Shown here: positions 23,587 to 32,381 of the stretch, piece after piece
Position numbering within the stretch: the stretch's first letter is position 1
Layout: the number at the start of each line of letters is the position of its first letter
Source: Nocardioides sp.
Lineage (GTDB): Bacteria > Actinomycetota > Actinomycetes > Propionibacteriales > Nocardioidaceae
Length of the DNA stretch: 35,230 nt
NCBI GenBank assembly: GCA_025964835.1
Contig: JAOPYB010000074.1
Span: forward strand, 1-35,230
Reading direction: 5' to 3'
Program-made: the position numbers and the translations under genes
The notes under the pieces: generated by a model
The model's input: only the letters and a program-made list of their open reading frames with translations
Told to the model about the DNA's origin: nothing
Database searches by the model: none

Positions 23587-24449
23587 GTGCTGAAGCAGCC
23601 GCCGTGACCGGCACGACCGCGTCACGCACGAACCTCCGGAGCCTCTGGGGCGTCGTCAGGGAGCACCCGATGGCAACCGTCGGCGTGCTCCTGCTGGTCC
23701 TCTTCGCACTGGCTGCCCTGTTGGGGCCACTGTTCGTGGGCGATCCGCTGAAGACCAACCCCGCACACGCCCTGGAGGCGCCGAGCGGGCACCGCCTCTT
23801 CGGAACCGACCGCTACGGACGCGACGTGTTCACCCGGGCCGTGGTCGCGGCCCGTCTCGATCTTGTGGTCGGCATCGTGATCGCGGGCCTGGCGACAGCC
23901 GTAGGATCCCTGATCGGTGTGGCCGCCGGCTACTTCGGGGGCGCGTTCGACGAGATCGTGATGCGGGTCACCGACATCGTGCTCGCCTTCCCCGGCTTCG
24001 TCCTGGCGCTGATCCTGGTCGCTGTCCTCGGCGACAGCGTTCCGAACGTCGTGGTCGCGGTGGCGATCGCCTATACCCCGTACTTCATCCGGTTGACCCG
24101 GGCGCGCGCTCTGGCGGAGCGGGAACGCGAGTACGTCGACGCCGCTGCCTTGGCTGGGAACCGGCGTTGGCAAATCGCCTACCGCCACGTGCTCCCGAAC
24201 AGCCTGTCGCCGGCCTTCACCCAGGCAGCCCTGGTGGCCGGATGGGCCGTCCTCGACGTAGCCGGCCTGGCATTCCTCGGCATCGGCATCCAGCCGCCAA
24301 GGGCCGAGTGGGGCGTGATGGTCGCGGAAGGCGCCAACGACTTCCTGACCGGGGCGTGGTGGACTGCCCTGTTCCCGGGTGCCCTGATCGTTCTGCTGGC
24401 GATGGGCTTCCAGCTCATCGGTGACGACCTGCAAGGAGGAGAGAAGTGA
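23583..24449 (+). CDS. ABC importer permease (DppC type)
   Basis: A 288-residue partner permease. HRLFGTDRYGRDVFTRAVVAARLDL is the hallmark of the DppC/OppC N-terminal region, and the EAA loop reads EREYVDAAALAGNRRWQIAYRHVLPNSLSP. About six transmembrane helices, with a cytoplasmic N-terminus of 30 residues. It ends in a 4-base overlap (GTGA) with the first ATPase gene; AAGGAGG in its last codons serves as ribosome binding site for that gene. Confidence 0.94.
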   Translation: MSAEAAAVTGTTASRTNLRSLWGVVREHPMATVGVLLLVLFALAALLGPLFVGDPLKTNPAHALEAPSGHRLFGTDRYGRDVFTRAVVAARLDLVVGIVIAGLATAVGSLIGVAAGYFGGAFDEIVMRVTDIVLAFPGFVLALILVAVLGDSVPNVVVAVAIAYTPYFIRLTRARALAEREREYVDAAALAGNRRWQIAYRHVLPNSLSPAFTQAALVAGWAVLDVAGLAFLGIGIQPPRAEWGVMVAEGANDFLTGAWWTALFPGALIVLLAMGFQLIGDDLQGGEK

Positions 24450-25417
24450 GTCTCCTAGACGTCCGTGGCCTCAGCCTCGGCATCGCGGGCAGGGAGGAAC
24501 TGCTGCGCGACGTGAACCTCACGCTCGAGGCAGGCGAGGTCATGGGCATCGTGGGTGAGTCGGGGTCCGGCAAGACCATGACGGCTCTGGCGCTGCTGGG
24601 TCTGCTGCCGCCGTCGATGGAGATCCGAAGCGGAACCGCGACCGTCGAGGGCCGCACGGTCCTCGAAGCCGGTGCCCGGCGCGTACATCGTGCCTCCGGC
24701 GACATGACGATGATCTTTCAGAACCCACGTGGCGCCCTCAACCCGACGATGCGCGTCGGGGCGCAGGTTGGCCGGGTGCTCAGGGTGGTGCGGGGGAAGA
24801 CCCGCGCCGAGGCCGCCGCCGAAGCCGTGGCGCTGCTGCGCCGTGTCGGTATTTCCGGTGCTGAGCGGGTCGCCAAGGCGTACCCGCACCAGCTCTCCGG
24901 CGGCATGTGCCAGCGCGTGGTGATCGCGATGGCGCTGGCCTACCGGCCGAGGGTTCTGATCGCCGATGAGCCGACGACCGGTCTCGATGTCACGGTCCAG
25001 GCGCAGATCTTCGAGCTGCTGCGTGAGCTGGTCGACGAGACCGGTTGCGGGGTGCTGTTCATCACCCATGACCTGGCCGCAGTCGCGGACATGTGCGACC
25101 GGGTCTCGGTCTTGTACGGCGGACAGCTGATGGAGACCGCGACCACCGTGGAGATGTTCGAGCAGCCGAAGCACCCGTACACCCAGTTCCTGCTGGAGTC
25201 GCTGAAGCCCGAGGATCAGCAGGGCGAGGTCCAAGCTGCCGACGCGGGCGTGGACTTCTCGTTGCCCGGCTGCCGGTTCGCGCACCGGTGCCCGCATGTC
25301 TTCGACCGGTGCGCGGCGTTCCCGCCGCTTGTCGAGACCAACGACAAACACCTCTACTCGTGCTTCTTGGGACAGGAGAAGAGCCTTGACGCTGCTCAGT
25401 GTTCGCGGTCTGTATAA
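24446..25417 (+). CDS. ABC importer ATPase 1 (DppD type)
   Basis: A 323-residue nucleotide-binding subunit. Walker A is GESGSGKT, the signature is LSGGMCQRV (Met-Cys where Gln-Gln is usual), Walker B is VLIADEPTTGLD, and the H loop is ITHDLAAVADMCD. The C-terminal extension carries the cysteine-rich oligopeptide-transporter motif (GCRFAHRCPHVFDRC, then YSCFLG). In a mycobacterial OppD-type subunit this region binds an iron-sulfur cluster, so one is possible here. GTG start. Its 3' end overlaps the second ATPase gene by 32 bases. Confidence 0.93.
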   Translation: MSLLDVRGLSLGIAGREELLRDVNLTLEAGEVMGIVGESGSGKTMTALALLGLLPPSMEIRSGTATVEGRTVLEAGARRVHRASGDMTMIFQNPRGALNPTMRVGAQVGRVLRVVRGKTRAEAAAEAVALLRRVGISGAERVAKAYPHQLSGGMCQRVVIAMALAYRPRVLIADEPTTGLDVTVQAQIFELLRELVDETGCGVLFITHDLAAVADMCDRVSVLYGGQLMETATTVEMFEQPKHPYTQFLLESLKPEDQQGEVQAADAGVDFSLPGCRFAHRCPHVFDRCAAFPPLVETNDKHLYSCFLGQEKSLDAAQCSRSV

Positions 25418-26360
25418 GACGTATGGCTCCGGGGCCTCGTCGCTCCCTGCGGTCCGCGGCGTGGATCTGGAGCTCGGCCGAGGGGAGACGCTCGCTCTCG
25501 TCGGGGAGTCGGGTTGCGGCAAGTCTTCGACAGCCCGGGTCGTCGTGGGGCTGGCGCGGCCCACTAGCGGCTCCGTTCTACTCAACGGCGAGAACCTCCA
25601 CGAGCGTCTGCACGACCGCACGGTGCGGCGCCAGGCCCAAATGGTCTTCCAGCACCCGGACCAGTCGCTGAACCCACACTTCACCGTCGGCCGGACGATC
25701 GCGGAGCCCGCCAGGCTGCTGGACGACGGGGGCAAGGGTGACGTCGAGGCTCGCGTGGTCGAGGCTCTGCGCACGGTCGGCCTCGGTCCCGAGTACCTCA
25801 AGCGGCGCTCTCGTGAGCTGTCCGGAGGCCAGCAGCAGCGTGTGGCGATCGCTCGTGCCCTGATCTGCGACCCCGAGCTTGTTGTCCTCGATGAGCCCAC
25901 CGCCAGCCTCGATCAGTCGGTGCGCTCGCGGGTGGTTGCCCTGCTCCGGCAGCTGCAGAGCGAGCGCCAGGTCGGTTACCTGTTCATCAGTCACGACCTG
26001 ACCACAGTCCGGCGGCTCGCCGACCGGGTGGCTGTCATGTACCTGGGCCGAATCGTCGAGATCGCACCCACCGAGGAGCTCTTCGAGGATCCGCAGCACC
26101 CCTATACCAAGGCTCTGCTGGCGGCAGCCCCGATCGCGGACCCGCGACGGCGCAACAAGGTCGTCCCGCTGGCTGGTGAAACCCCCAGTCCTGCCCGGCT
26201 TCCGGTCGGGTGCGCGTTCCAGGACCGTTGCCCCCTGGTCCATGACGTCTGCCGGACCCACCAGCCGCTGCTCGAGCCGTCGTCCAGGCTCCACGACGTG
26301 GAATGCTTTGCCGTACCGACGCCGGCGGCGCTGGCGGGCGTCCAGTCCGGGGAGCGGTGA
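25386..26360 (+). CDS. ABC importer ATPase 2 (DppF type)
   Basis: A 324-residue nucleotide-binding subunit starting with a TTG at 25386; AGGAG lies 7 bases upstream, and TLLSVRGLYKTYGSG is a normal N-terminus. Walker A is GESGCGKSS, signature LSGGQQQRVAIARAL, Walker B LVVLDEPTASLD, H loop ISHDLTTVRRLAD. The same C-terminal cysteine pattern as its partner is seen (GCAFQDRCPLVHDVC, ECFAVP). Together with 24446-25417 it powers import. The rare TTG start and 32-base overlap suggest coupled translation. Confidence 0.93.
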   Translation: MTLLSVRGLYKTYGSGASSLPAVRGVDLELGRGETLALVGESGCGKSSTARVVVGLARPTSGSVLLNGENLHERLHDRTVRRQAQMVFQHPDQSLNPHFTVGRTIAEPARLLDDGGKGDVEARVVEALRTVGLGPEYLKRRSRELSGGQQQRVAIARALICDPELVVLDEPTASLDQSVRSRVVALLRQLQSERQVGYLFISHDLTTVRRLADRVAVMYLGRIVEIAPTEELFEDPQHPYTKALLAAAPIADPRRRNKVVPLAGETPSPARLPVGCAFQDRCPLVHDVCRTHQPLLEPSSRLHDVECFAVPTPAALAGVQSGER

Positions 26361-26433
26361 ACCCGATGACCTCGCATCTCCCGGAAACCCTTTCAACGGT
26401 AGGGTGGATGCGCCGCCGAGGGAGGTTTGACCG

Positions 26434-27192
26434 TTGAGCCAAAGTGTTGAGCGAGCACTCGTCCTGATCGAGGAGCTTGCCGGCGGTCCCAAGCGCCTGG
26501 GTGACCTCGCCGAGGTGCTCGGCACGCACAAGTCGACCGTCTTGAGAACGTTACAGACGCTGGAGAAGCACGGCTGGGTACGGCGCGAGGGAGAGATCCC
26601 GGTCTTCAGGCTCGGCCTGCGGGTGGTCGAGCTCTCCGGGGCGGTCCTCGAAGATCTCGACATCCGCAAGGTCGCCCGCCCACAGCTCGCTCGACTCGGC
26701 GCGGCGACCGGCGAGACGGTGCATCTGGGCGTCATAGACGGCTCGGAGATGGTCTACCTGGACAAGGTGGAAAGCGTGCACCCGGTCCGGATGTACTCCC
26801 GGATCGGCGCCCGGGCGCAGTTGCACTGCACCGGCGTAGGCAAGGTCCTGTTGGCTTTCACCCCGGTCGAGGACTGGCCCGAGATGGGACTCCAGCAGTT
26901 CACCGCTCGTACTCTCGTGACGCGCGAGGACCTCGTCGCTGCCACCGCGGACATCCGACGCCGAGGCTGGGGCTGGGACGAGCAGGAGCACGAAGAGACC
27001 GTGCGGTGTATCGCCGCGCCGGTACTCGGGCCGCATGGCGAGGTCCTGGCCGCGGTCAGCCTGTCGGTTCCGACCAGCCGGCTGAGCACCAAGCAGCTGC
27101 GCGAGCACGTGCCGCTACTCCTGGACGTGGCCAAGCAGATCAGTGCGGGCCTGGGTGGAAGCCCGCTGACTCTCGCGGCCTCGCGGGAGTAG
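26434..27192 (+). CDS. IclR-family transcriptional regulator of the catabolic locus
   Basis: A 252-residue regulator. The N-terminal winged helix-turn-helix is KRLGDLAEVLGTHKSTVLRTLQTLEKHGWV, and the C-terminal effector domain contains the IclR segments GETVHLGVIDGSEMVYLDKVES, RAQLHCTGVGKVLLAF and RGWGWDEQEHEETVRCIAAPV. The effector domain should bind a small pathway metabolite. TTG start, with GGAGG 8 bases upstream. No full copy of the dyad found at 11024 and 20813 lies before this gene, so it is probably transcribed with the importer or from a weak promoter. It most likely represses both operons until substrate appears. Confidence 0.92.
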   Translation: MSQSVERALVLIEELAGGPKRLGDLAEVLGTHKSTVLRTLQTLEKHGWVRREGEIPVFRLGLRVVELSGAVLEDLDIRKVARPQLARLGAATGETVHLGVIDGSEMVYLDKVESVHPVRMYSRIGARAQLHCTGVGKVLLAFTPVEDWPEMGLQQFTARTLVTREDLVAATADIRRRGWGWDEQEHEETVRCIAAPVLGPHGEVLAAVSLSVPTSRLSTKQLREHVPLLLDVAKQISAGLGGSPLTLAASRE

Positions 27193-27278
27193 GCAACACG
27201 GCCGACACGGCCTCGAGCGCCCTCACCGATCGGCCATGATCTGGCCGGCCGGGCCGGCTCGGCGAGAGGGGGCGGTGC

Positions 27279-27320
27279 CCTGCCCGGCCCGCCTGACAAG
27301 CGCCCGGAGGCCGGGGCAGG
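27279..27320. terminator. Hairpin in the convergent IclR/valine dehydrogenase gap
   Basis: CCTGCCCGGCC (27279-27289) pairs with GGCCGGGGCAGG (27309-27320), with one bulged G and a 19-base loop. It sits in the 135 bases between two converging genes, so it probably ends transcripts from either side. No U-tract is present. Confidence 0.45.
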
Positions 27321-27327
27321 ACGTGGG

Positions 27328-28422
27328 TCAGTCGTTCGGGAGCCAGATCGACGTCGAACGGGCGCCGGTCCGCATTCGCTGCTCGGCCAGGCGGTCCGCC
27401 GCAACGGACGGCTGCACGCCCTGCACGGCAGCGGCCTGGAGCACGTCGAGAGTGGTGTCGAAGATGCCATTGGCTCGCAGCGCGGCCCGGTCGAAGTCGA
27501 AGCCGGCGAGCTCGTCGGCGACCTGAATCAGTCCGCCGGCGTTGACGAGGTAGTCGGGCGCGTAGGTGATGCCCTTCTCCTCCAGCAGCTTCTCGATGCC
27601 GGGGACGGCGAGCTGGTTGTTCGCGGCCCCGCAGATGATCTCTGCCGTGAGGACGTCCACGACCTCCTCGTCGACGGCACCACCGAGGGCACACGGCGCG
27701 TAGATGTCCAACGGCTCCCGCACCAGTGCCGCGCTGTCCTGGACGAAGCGCACCCCTGGGCGGGCCTGTCGCAAGTACTCGAGCGCCTCGGTGCTGACGT
27801 CGGTCACGACGATCTCGGCACCTTCCTCGGCGAGGTAGGAGATCAGCTGGCGACCGACCTTGCCGGCACCGGCGACGCCGACACGCTTCCCCGTGAGTGC
27901 GACGTCGCCCCAGACGTGCTGGGCGCAGGCACGCATCCCTTGGTACACCCCCAGGGCGGTGAGCAGGGAGGAGTCCCCGGCGCCGCCGTGCTCGACGGAG
28001 CGCCCGGTCACAAAGCGCGACTCCTCGGCGATGACGTCCATGTCGCGGCTGAAGGTGCCGACGTCGCAGGCCGTGTAGTACCGGCCTGCCAGCGACTGAA
28101 CGAAGCGTCCGTAGGCTCGCAGCAAGTCGTCGGACTTCACCTGGGCGGGGTCGCCGATGATGACGGCCTTGCCGCCGCCCAGCTCGAGTCCAGCTAACGC
28201 GGCCTTGTAGGCCATTCCCTCGGAGAGCTTCAGAACGTCGTCGAGGGCGTCCTGCTCCGAGGCGTACGGGTAGAACCGGGTGCCACCGAGCGCGGGACCG
28301 AGAGCCGTGGAGTAGATGGCGATGATCGCCTTGAGGCCGGTCTCCGGGTCGTGGCAGAAGACGACCTGTTCGTGAGCGGTGCCGAACGGTGACGGGGTGA
28401 TTGCGGCGCTTCGGTGTGACAC
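27328..28422 (-). CDS. vdh: Valine/leucine dehydrogenase (Glu/Leu/Phe/Val dehydrogenase family)
   Basis: A 364-residue NAD-dependent amino acid dehydrogenase. Substrate-domain motifs are [34 protein letters not shown] with the catalytic lysine, and [23 protein letters not shown]; the NAD site is [12 protein letters not shown]. It deaminates valine, leucine or isoleucine to the 2-oxo acids, the substrates of the dehydrogenase complex encoded divergently at 28744-32134. Length and motifs match actinobacterial valine dehydrogenase. GTG start with GAGGA 5 bases upstream. Confidence 0.92.
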   Translation of the reverse strand: MSHRSAAITPSPFGTAHEQVVFCHDPETGLKAIIAIYSTALGPALGGTRFYPYASEQDALDDVLKLSEGMAYKAALAGLELGGGKAVIIGDPAQVKSDDLLRAYGRFVQSLAGRYYTACDVGTFSRDMDVIAEESRFVTGRSVEHGGAGDSSLLTALGVYQGMRACAQHVWGDVALTGKRVGVAGAGKVGRQLISYLAEEGAEIVVTDVSTEALEYLRQARPGVRFVQDSAALVREPLDIYAPCALGGAVDEEVVDVLTAEIICGAANNQLAVPGIEKLLEEKGITYAPDYLVNAGGLIQVADELAGFDFDRAALRANGIFDTTLDVLQAAAVQGVQPSVAADRLAEQRMRTGARSTSIWLPND

Positions 28423-28743
28423 GTGTCCTCACTTTCGTCGTGGTCCGGAGTTCTGGGTGGTCTCCCGACCGGTCACCGCGTGGCAGGCGGCTCGCCAACA
28501 GTAAAGCAGTTTCGCCTTGCGTATATCAATCGCTCAGAAAAAGTTGCATATACAGACCGATTGAGCAATCCTACCCCTCTGTCACCGAGTCGTGGTCAGC
28601 ACAGTCCCGGCCTTGCGGGCATCAGCCCGGGCACGGTCGGGCGTGGTCGCCGGCGACGTGGAAGCCAGATCCGGGGGCCCGGGCGCGGCTCGATGACTAC
28701 CTCGAAACGCGGCTCGTGGACGGGCCGGGAAGAAGGAGGATCG
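28423..28743. promoter_or_regulatory. Divergent vdh/bkd control region with AT-rich repeats
   Basis: This 321-base gap contains a clear AT-rich patch at 28500-28570 in an otherwise GC-rich window. It holds direct repeats TTGCGTATA (28517-28525) and TTGCATATA (28544-28552), and an imperfect inverted pair ATCGCTCA (28529-28536) and TGAGCAAT (28562-28569). The sequence ATTGAGCAAT (28560-28569) recurs as ATTGAGCCAT before the Lrp/AsnC gene (32930-32939). Lrp-family proteins such as BkdR control bkd operons in other bacteria, so this is the likely binding region. AAGGAGGA serves the bkdA ATG. Confidence 0.55.
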
Positions 28744-29877
28744 ATGCACATGGCACCCGCAGAGACGCCGGCCGCAGCCGCATGGGGACGCCTCCTCGAC
28801 CGGCAGGTCGAGGACCTGGCCATGGTCCAGTTCGTGACCCCGGACGGGGCACTGACTCCGGCCGGTGAGGAGTACGGCGTCGACGTAGACCTGGCGCAGC
28901 GGCTCCACCGCGACATGGTCTTGGCGCGCCGTCTGGACACCGAGGCGCTGGCGCTACAACGACAGGGCGAGCTCAACCTCTGGTTGATGAGCTGGGGCCA
29001 GGAGGCTGCACAGGTCGGTTCGATCCGGGCGCTGCGCCAGACGGACATGGTGTTCCCGAGCTACCGCGAGCACGCAGCGGCGCTGTGTCGCGGGATCGCG
29101 CCGGCGGAGCTGATGGCGCAGTGGCGAGGCATCCGCCATGCTGGTTGGGACCCCTCAGTGTCCCGATTCCACATCTACTCGCTGGTTTTGGGAACCCAGA
29201 CGCTCCACGCGACCGGGTACGCGATGGGTGCGGCCATGGAGCGCAGCGACGAGGTTGTCGCTGTCTACTTCGGGGACGGGTCGAGCAGCCAGGGCGACGT
29301 GAACGAGGCACTCAACTGGTCTGCGGCGGGCACCCTGCCGGTGCTGTTCTTCTGCCAGAACAATCAGTGGGCGATCTCGACCCCCACCACCACCCAGATG
29401 CGGACACCACTGCATCGGCGGGCAACCGGATTCGGCCTGGACGCCTACCACGTCGACGGCAACGACGTCCTCGCCGTGCACGCCGTCACCGACGTCGCCG
29501 CTCGCCGCATCAGGGCCGGCTCCGGTCCCGGCCTCATCGAGGCGCAGACCTACCGGTTCGGGGGCCATAGCAGCTCGGACGACCCCCAGCGCTACCGCAC
29601 CCAGGCAGACTTCGATCTCTGGATGGGGCGGGACCCGTTGGTCCGCCTGGAACGGCTGCTGCGGACCCTCGGTGTCGAGGACGACTGGTTCAAGGAACTC
29701 CAGGAGGAGTCTGACGCCTTCGCCGTAGACGTACGGAGCGCCTGCAAGGCCCTGGCCGGAAGCGATTTGTGCGACCTGTTCGGCAACGTCTACGCCGAAG
29801 CGCATCCCGTGCTCGCGGGCGAGCGCGAGCAGCACATGGCCTTCCTCGCCGCGCTGGAATCGCAGGGCGAAGCGTGA
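28744..29877 (+). CDS. bkdA: Branched-chain 2-oxo acid dehydrogenase E1 alpha subunit
   Basis: A 377-residue thiamine-diphosphate enzyme subunit. The cofactor motif begins GDGSSSQGDVNEALN (from residue 177) and ends FFCQNNQWAIS. LMSWGQEAAQVGSIRAL and DMVFPSYREHAAAL precede it, and the phosphorylation-loop region RFGGHSSSDDPQRYRT follows. It decarboxylates 2-oxo acids from valine, leucine and isoleucine. AGGAGG lies 5 bases before the ATG at 28744, favouring it over the ATG at 28750. It overlaps the E1 beta start by 4 bases (GTGA). Confidence 0.93.
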   Translation: MHMAPAETPAAAAWGRLLDRQVEDLAMVQFVTPDGALTPAGEEYGVDVDLAQRLHRDMVLARRLDTEALALQRQGELNLWLMSWGQEAAQVGSIRALRQTDMVFPSYREHAAALCRGIAPAELMAQWRGIRHAGWDPSVSRFHIYSLVLGTQTLHATGYAMGAAMERSDEVVAVYFGDGSSSQGDVNEALNWSAAGTLPVLFFCQNNQWAISTPTTTQMRTPLHRRATGFGLDAYHVDGNDVLAVHAVTDVAARRIRAGSGPGLIEAQTYRFGGHSSSDDPQRYRTQADFDLWMGRDPLVRLERLLRTLGVEDDWFKELQEESDAFAVDVRSACKALAGSDLCDLFGNVYAEAHPVLAGEREQHMAFLAALESQGEA

Positions 29878-30845
29878 CGACACTGACGCTGGGGGCCGCG
29901 ATCAACGCCGGACTACGACAGGCCATGACCGACGACGATCGGGTGCTCGTCCTCGGCGAGGACGTGGGCGTGCTCGGCGGCGTCTTTCGGGTGACCGACG
30001 GGCTGCACGCCGAGTTCGGACCCGACCGCGTGGTCGACACCCCGCTCGCCGAGTCCGCAATCGTCGGAACCGCGATCGGACTGGCCCTGCGCGGCTATCG
30101 CCCGGTGTGCGAAATCCAGTTCGACGGGTTCGTGTACCCGGCCTTCGATCAGATCGTGAGCCAACTGGCGAAGATGCGCGCTCGCTCGGGCGGGCTGCTC
30201 AAGCTGCCGGTCGTGATCCGGATCCCGGTCGGCGGCGGCATCGGCGCGGTGGAGCACCACAGCGAGTCCAACGAGGCCTACTTCGCTCACACCGCCGGCC
30301 TCCGAGTGGTGTCGTGCTCCAATGCCGACGATGCGTTCCACATGATCCAGCAGGCGATCCACAGCGACGACCCGGTCATCTTCTACGAGCCCAAGCGGCG
30401 CTACTGGGAGAAGGGCACGGTCGCGAACGAGCCGAGCCTCGGTCTCCACCAGGCCGGGGTGCTGAGGCGAGGGACCGACTGCGTCCTAGCAGCGCACGGT
30501 CCCACCGTCGCTACCGCCCTGGCCGCCGCGACGGCGGCGGAGGAGGACGGCTACTCGGTGGCCGTCGTCGACCTACGCTCGATCTCCCCCCTCGACTTGT
30601 CCACGGTGCGCGACCTGGTGCGAACCACAGGACGTCTCGTGGTGGTGCATGAAGCGTCGACGTTCTTCGGCCTCGGCGCCGAGGTCGCCGCAGCCGTGAC
30701 AGAGCAGTGCTTCTTCGAGCTGAAGGCGCCGGTGCTCCGGGTCGGCGCCTACAACATGCCCTACCCGCCAGCCCAGGTGGAGGACCACTTCCTGCCGGAC
30801 GTGGACCGCGTGCTCGACGCCATCGACAGATCGCTCGACTACTAG
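29874..30845 (+). CDS. bkdB: Branched-chain 2-oxo acid dehydrogenase E1 beta subunit
   Basis: A 323-residue transketolase-type beta subunit: VLGEDVGVLGGVFRVTDGL, DTPLAESAIVGTAIGLALRGYRPVCEIQFDGF and VIRIPVGGGIGAVEHHSESNEAYF are E1 beta signatures, with the C-terminal domain ending VLRVGAYNMPYPP. It completes the E1 active sites in an alpha2-beta2 tetramer. GTG start. The E2 gene begins 9 bases after its stop. Confidence 0.94.
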   Translation: MTTLTLGAAINAGLRQAMTDDDRVLVLGEDVGVLGGVFRVTDGLHAEFGPDRVVDTPLAESAIVGTAIGLALRGYRPVCEIQFDGFVYPAFDQIVSQLAKMRARSGGLLKLPVVIRIPVGGGIGAVEHHSESNEAYFAHTAGLRVVSCSNADDAFHMIQQAIHSDDPVIFYEPKRRYWEKGTVANEPSLGLHQAGVLRRGTDCVLAAHGPTVATALAAATAAEEDGYSVAVVDLRSISPLDLSTVRDLVRTTGRLVVVHEASTFFGLGAEVAAAVTEQCFFELKAPVLRVGAYNMPYPPAQVEDHFLPDVDRVLDAIDRSLDY

Positions 30846-30853
30846 GAGTGCTG

Positions 30854-32134
30854 ATGAGCCTGCTCACCACGTTCAAATTGCCCGATGTCGGCGAGGGCCT
30901 CACCGAGGCCGAGGTCGTCACCTGGCACGTCACTGTCGGCGACCGGATCGAGGTGAACGAGCCCCTCGTCGACATCGAGACCGCCAAGTCGGTCGTCGAG
31001 CTGCCGTCCCCGGTGGCTGGTGTAGTCGCGACGCTCCATGTCGAGGAGGGAACGACGGTGCCCGTGGGCTCCGCCCTGGTCAGCCTGCGCGAGGACGGCA
31101 ACGACGCTGAGCTCGAAGCGGCAGCCGTCGAGCCCGAAGCGAAGCCCGAGGCCCCGGGCGAGGAAGCGCCGCTGATCCTGGTCGGGACCGGACCGACGGC
31201 GGCCGTGGCCCGCCGGCTGCGCCTGCGAACAAGGGAGCACCGGGCGCACGTGCCGCCCGTGCAGACCGCCGCGCCACCCGACGGACAGGTGCTGGTCAAG
31301 CCCCCGGTCCGCTTCCTGGCGAGGCGACTGGGCGTGGACCTGAGCCTGGTCGCCAGCTCGGGTGTGATCGGTCGGGCCGACGTCGAGCGGTACGCCGAAG
31401 GCGCCGCGCAGACTGGGCCCTCGGCACCCGACGTCACGGAGACCCGCATCCCCATCAAGGGCGTGCGCAAGGCGACCGCAGCCGCGATGACTGCCTCCGC
31501 CTTCACCGCGCCGCACGTCACCGAATTCCTGACGGTCGACGTCACCGCGACGATGGATCTGGTCCGCCGTCTGAAGGCCAGCCAACGCTGGCACGGCGTG
31601 CGGATCACCCCGTTGCTGGTGGTCGCCAAGGCGTTCCTGCTCGCGATCCGCGAGTACCCGGAGATCAACGCCCGCTGGGACGACGTGGCTCAGGAGATCG
31701 TCATCCGCCACGACGTGAACCTCGGGATCGCCGTCGCCACGCCGCGCGGACTGCTGGTGCCCAACATCAAGGGCGCCGGCGACCTGGGCCTGCGCGAGCT
31801 CGGCGTCCAGCTCGACAAGCTCGTCCAGACCGCCCGCAGCGGGCGCACCGCGCCGGCCGAGATGGCGCGAGGCACGGTCACCCTCACCAACATCGGCGCC
31901 CTGGGGGTCGACACCGGCACCCCTATCCTCAACCCCGGGGAGGCCGCGATCCTGGCATTCGGCGCGGTTCGTGAGATGCCCTGGGTAGTCGAGGGTCAGG
32001 TCGTCGTACGGATGGTGACCCAGTTGGCGATTTCATTCGACCACCGCCTGGTAGACGGCGAGCTCGGTTCCTCCGTGCTGGCCCACGTCGGCCGATTGTT
32101 GAACGACCCGGCCCTGGCCATGGCCCATGCCTGA
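30854..32134 (+). CDS. bkdC: Branched-chain 2-oxo acid dehydrogenase E2 (dihydrolipoyl acyltransferase)
   Basis: A 426-residue E2. One lipoyl domain covers residues 1-80, with lipoyl-carrying Lys45 in DIETAKSVVELPSP. A peripheral-subunit-binding domain follows the linker (PPVRFLARRLGVDLSLVASS and IGRADVERYA). The catalytic acyltransferase domain ends with the active-site SFDHRLVDG. It forms the core of the complex and makes acyl-CoA. No E3 (lipoamide dehydrogenase) gene follows, so E3 must come from elsewhere in the genome. AGGAG is 7 bases before the ATG. Confidence 0.94.
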   Translation: MSLLTTFKLPDVGEGLTEAEVVTWHVTVGDRIEVNEPLVDIETAKSVVELPSPVAGVVATLHVEEGTTVPVGSALVSLREDGNDAELEAAAVEPEAKPEAPGEEAPLILVGTGPTAAVARRLRLRTREHRAHVPPVQTAAPPDGQVLVKPPVRFLARRLGVDLSLVASSGVIGRADVERYAEGAAQTGPSAPDVTETRIPIKGVRKATAAAMTASAFTAPHVTEFLTVDVTATMDLVRRLKASQRWHGVRITPLLVVAKAFLLAIREYPEINARWDDVAQEIVIRHDVNLGIAVATPRGLLVPNIKGAGDLGLRELGVQLDKLVQTARSGRTAPAEMARGTVTLTNIGALGVDTGTPILNPGEAAILAFGAVREMPWVVEGQVVVRMVTQLAISFDHRLVDGELGSSVLAHVGRLLNDPALAMAHA

Positions 32135-32326
32135 GGCTTGCCCCTCTCCCGCCCGGGCGAGCGGGGCCGGGGGCCATCATGGCCCGAGACCGCGCCCCAT
32201 CCTCGCCGCGACCCAGATACCGAGCGTGCGTTCAGAACGTCGAGGGGTGAGCGTGCCTGGGGCTCGGCTCCGCCGGACACCCCCCACCGGTGGGTGCGCT
32301 CGTCGACCTGGTCGGTTGGGCCGAGG

Positions 32327-32360
32327 ACGAGGCGGGTGTTCTTCGATACACCCGCCTCGT
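32327..32360. terminator. Perfect 13-bp bidirectional terminator hairpin
   Basis: The arms ACGAGGCGGGTGT (32327-32339) and ACACCCGCCTCGT (32348-32360) are exact reverse complements around an 8-base loop. It lies between the convergent E2 and Lrp/AsnC genes, 20 bases from the latter's stop, and should block readthrough both ways. Confidence 0.75.
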
Positions 32361-32381
32361 ACTGAACCGGCGCGGGACCGC

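Noticed and set aside
26361-26433. Third IclR operator before the regulator gene
   Set aside because: Only a fragment, CAACGG, is present; the GTTGCA-N5-TGCAAC dyad is missing.
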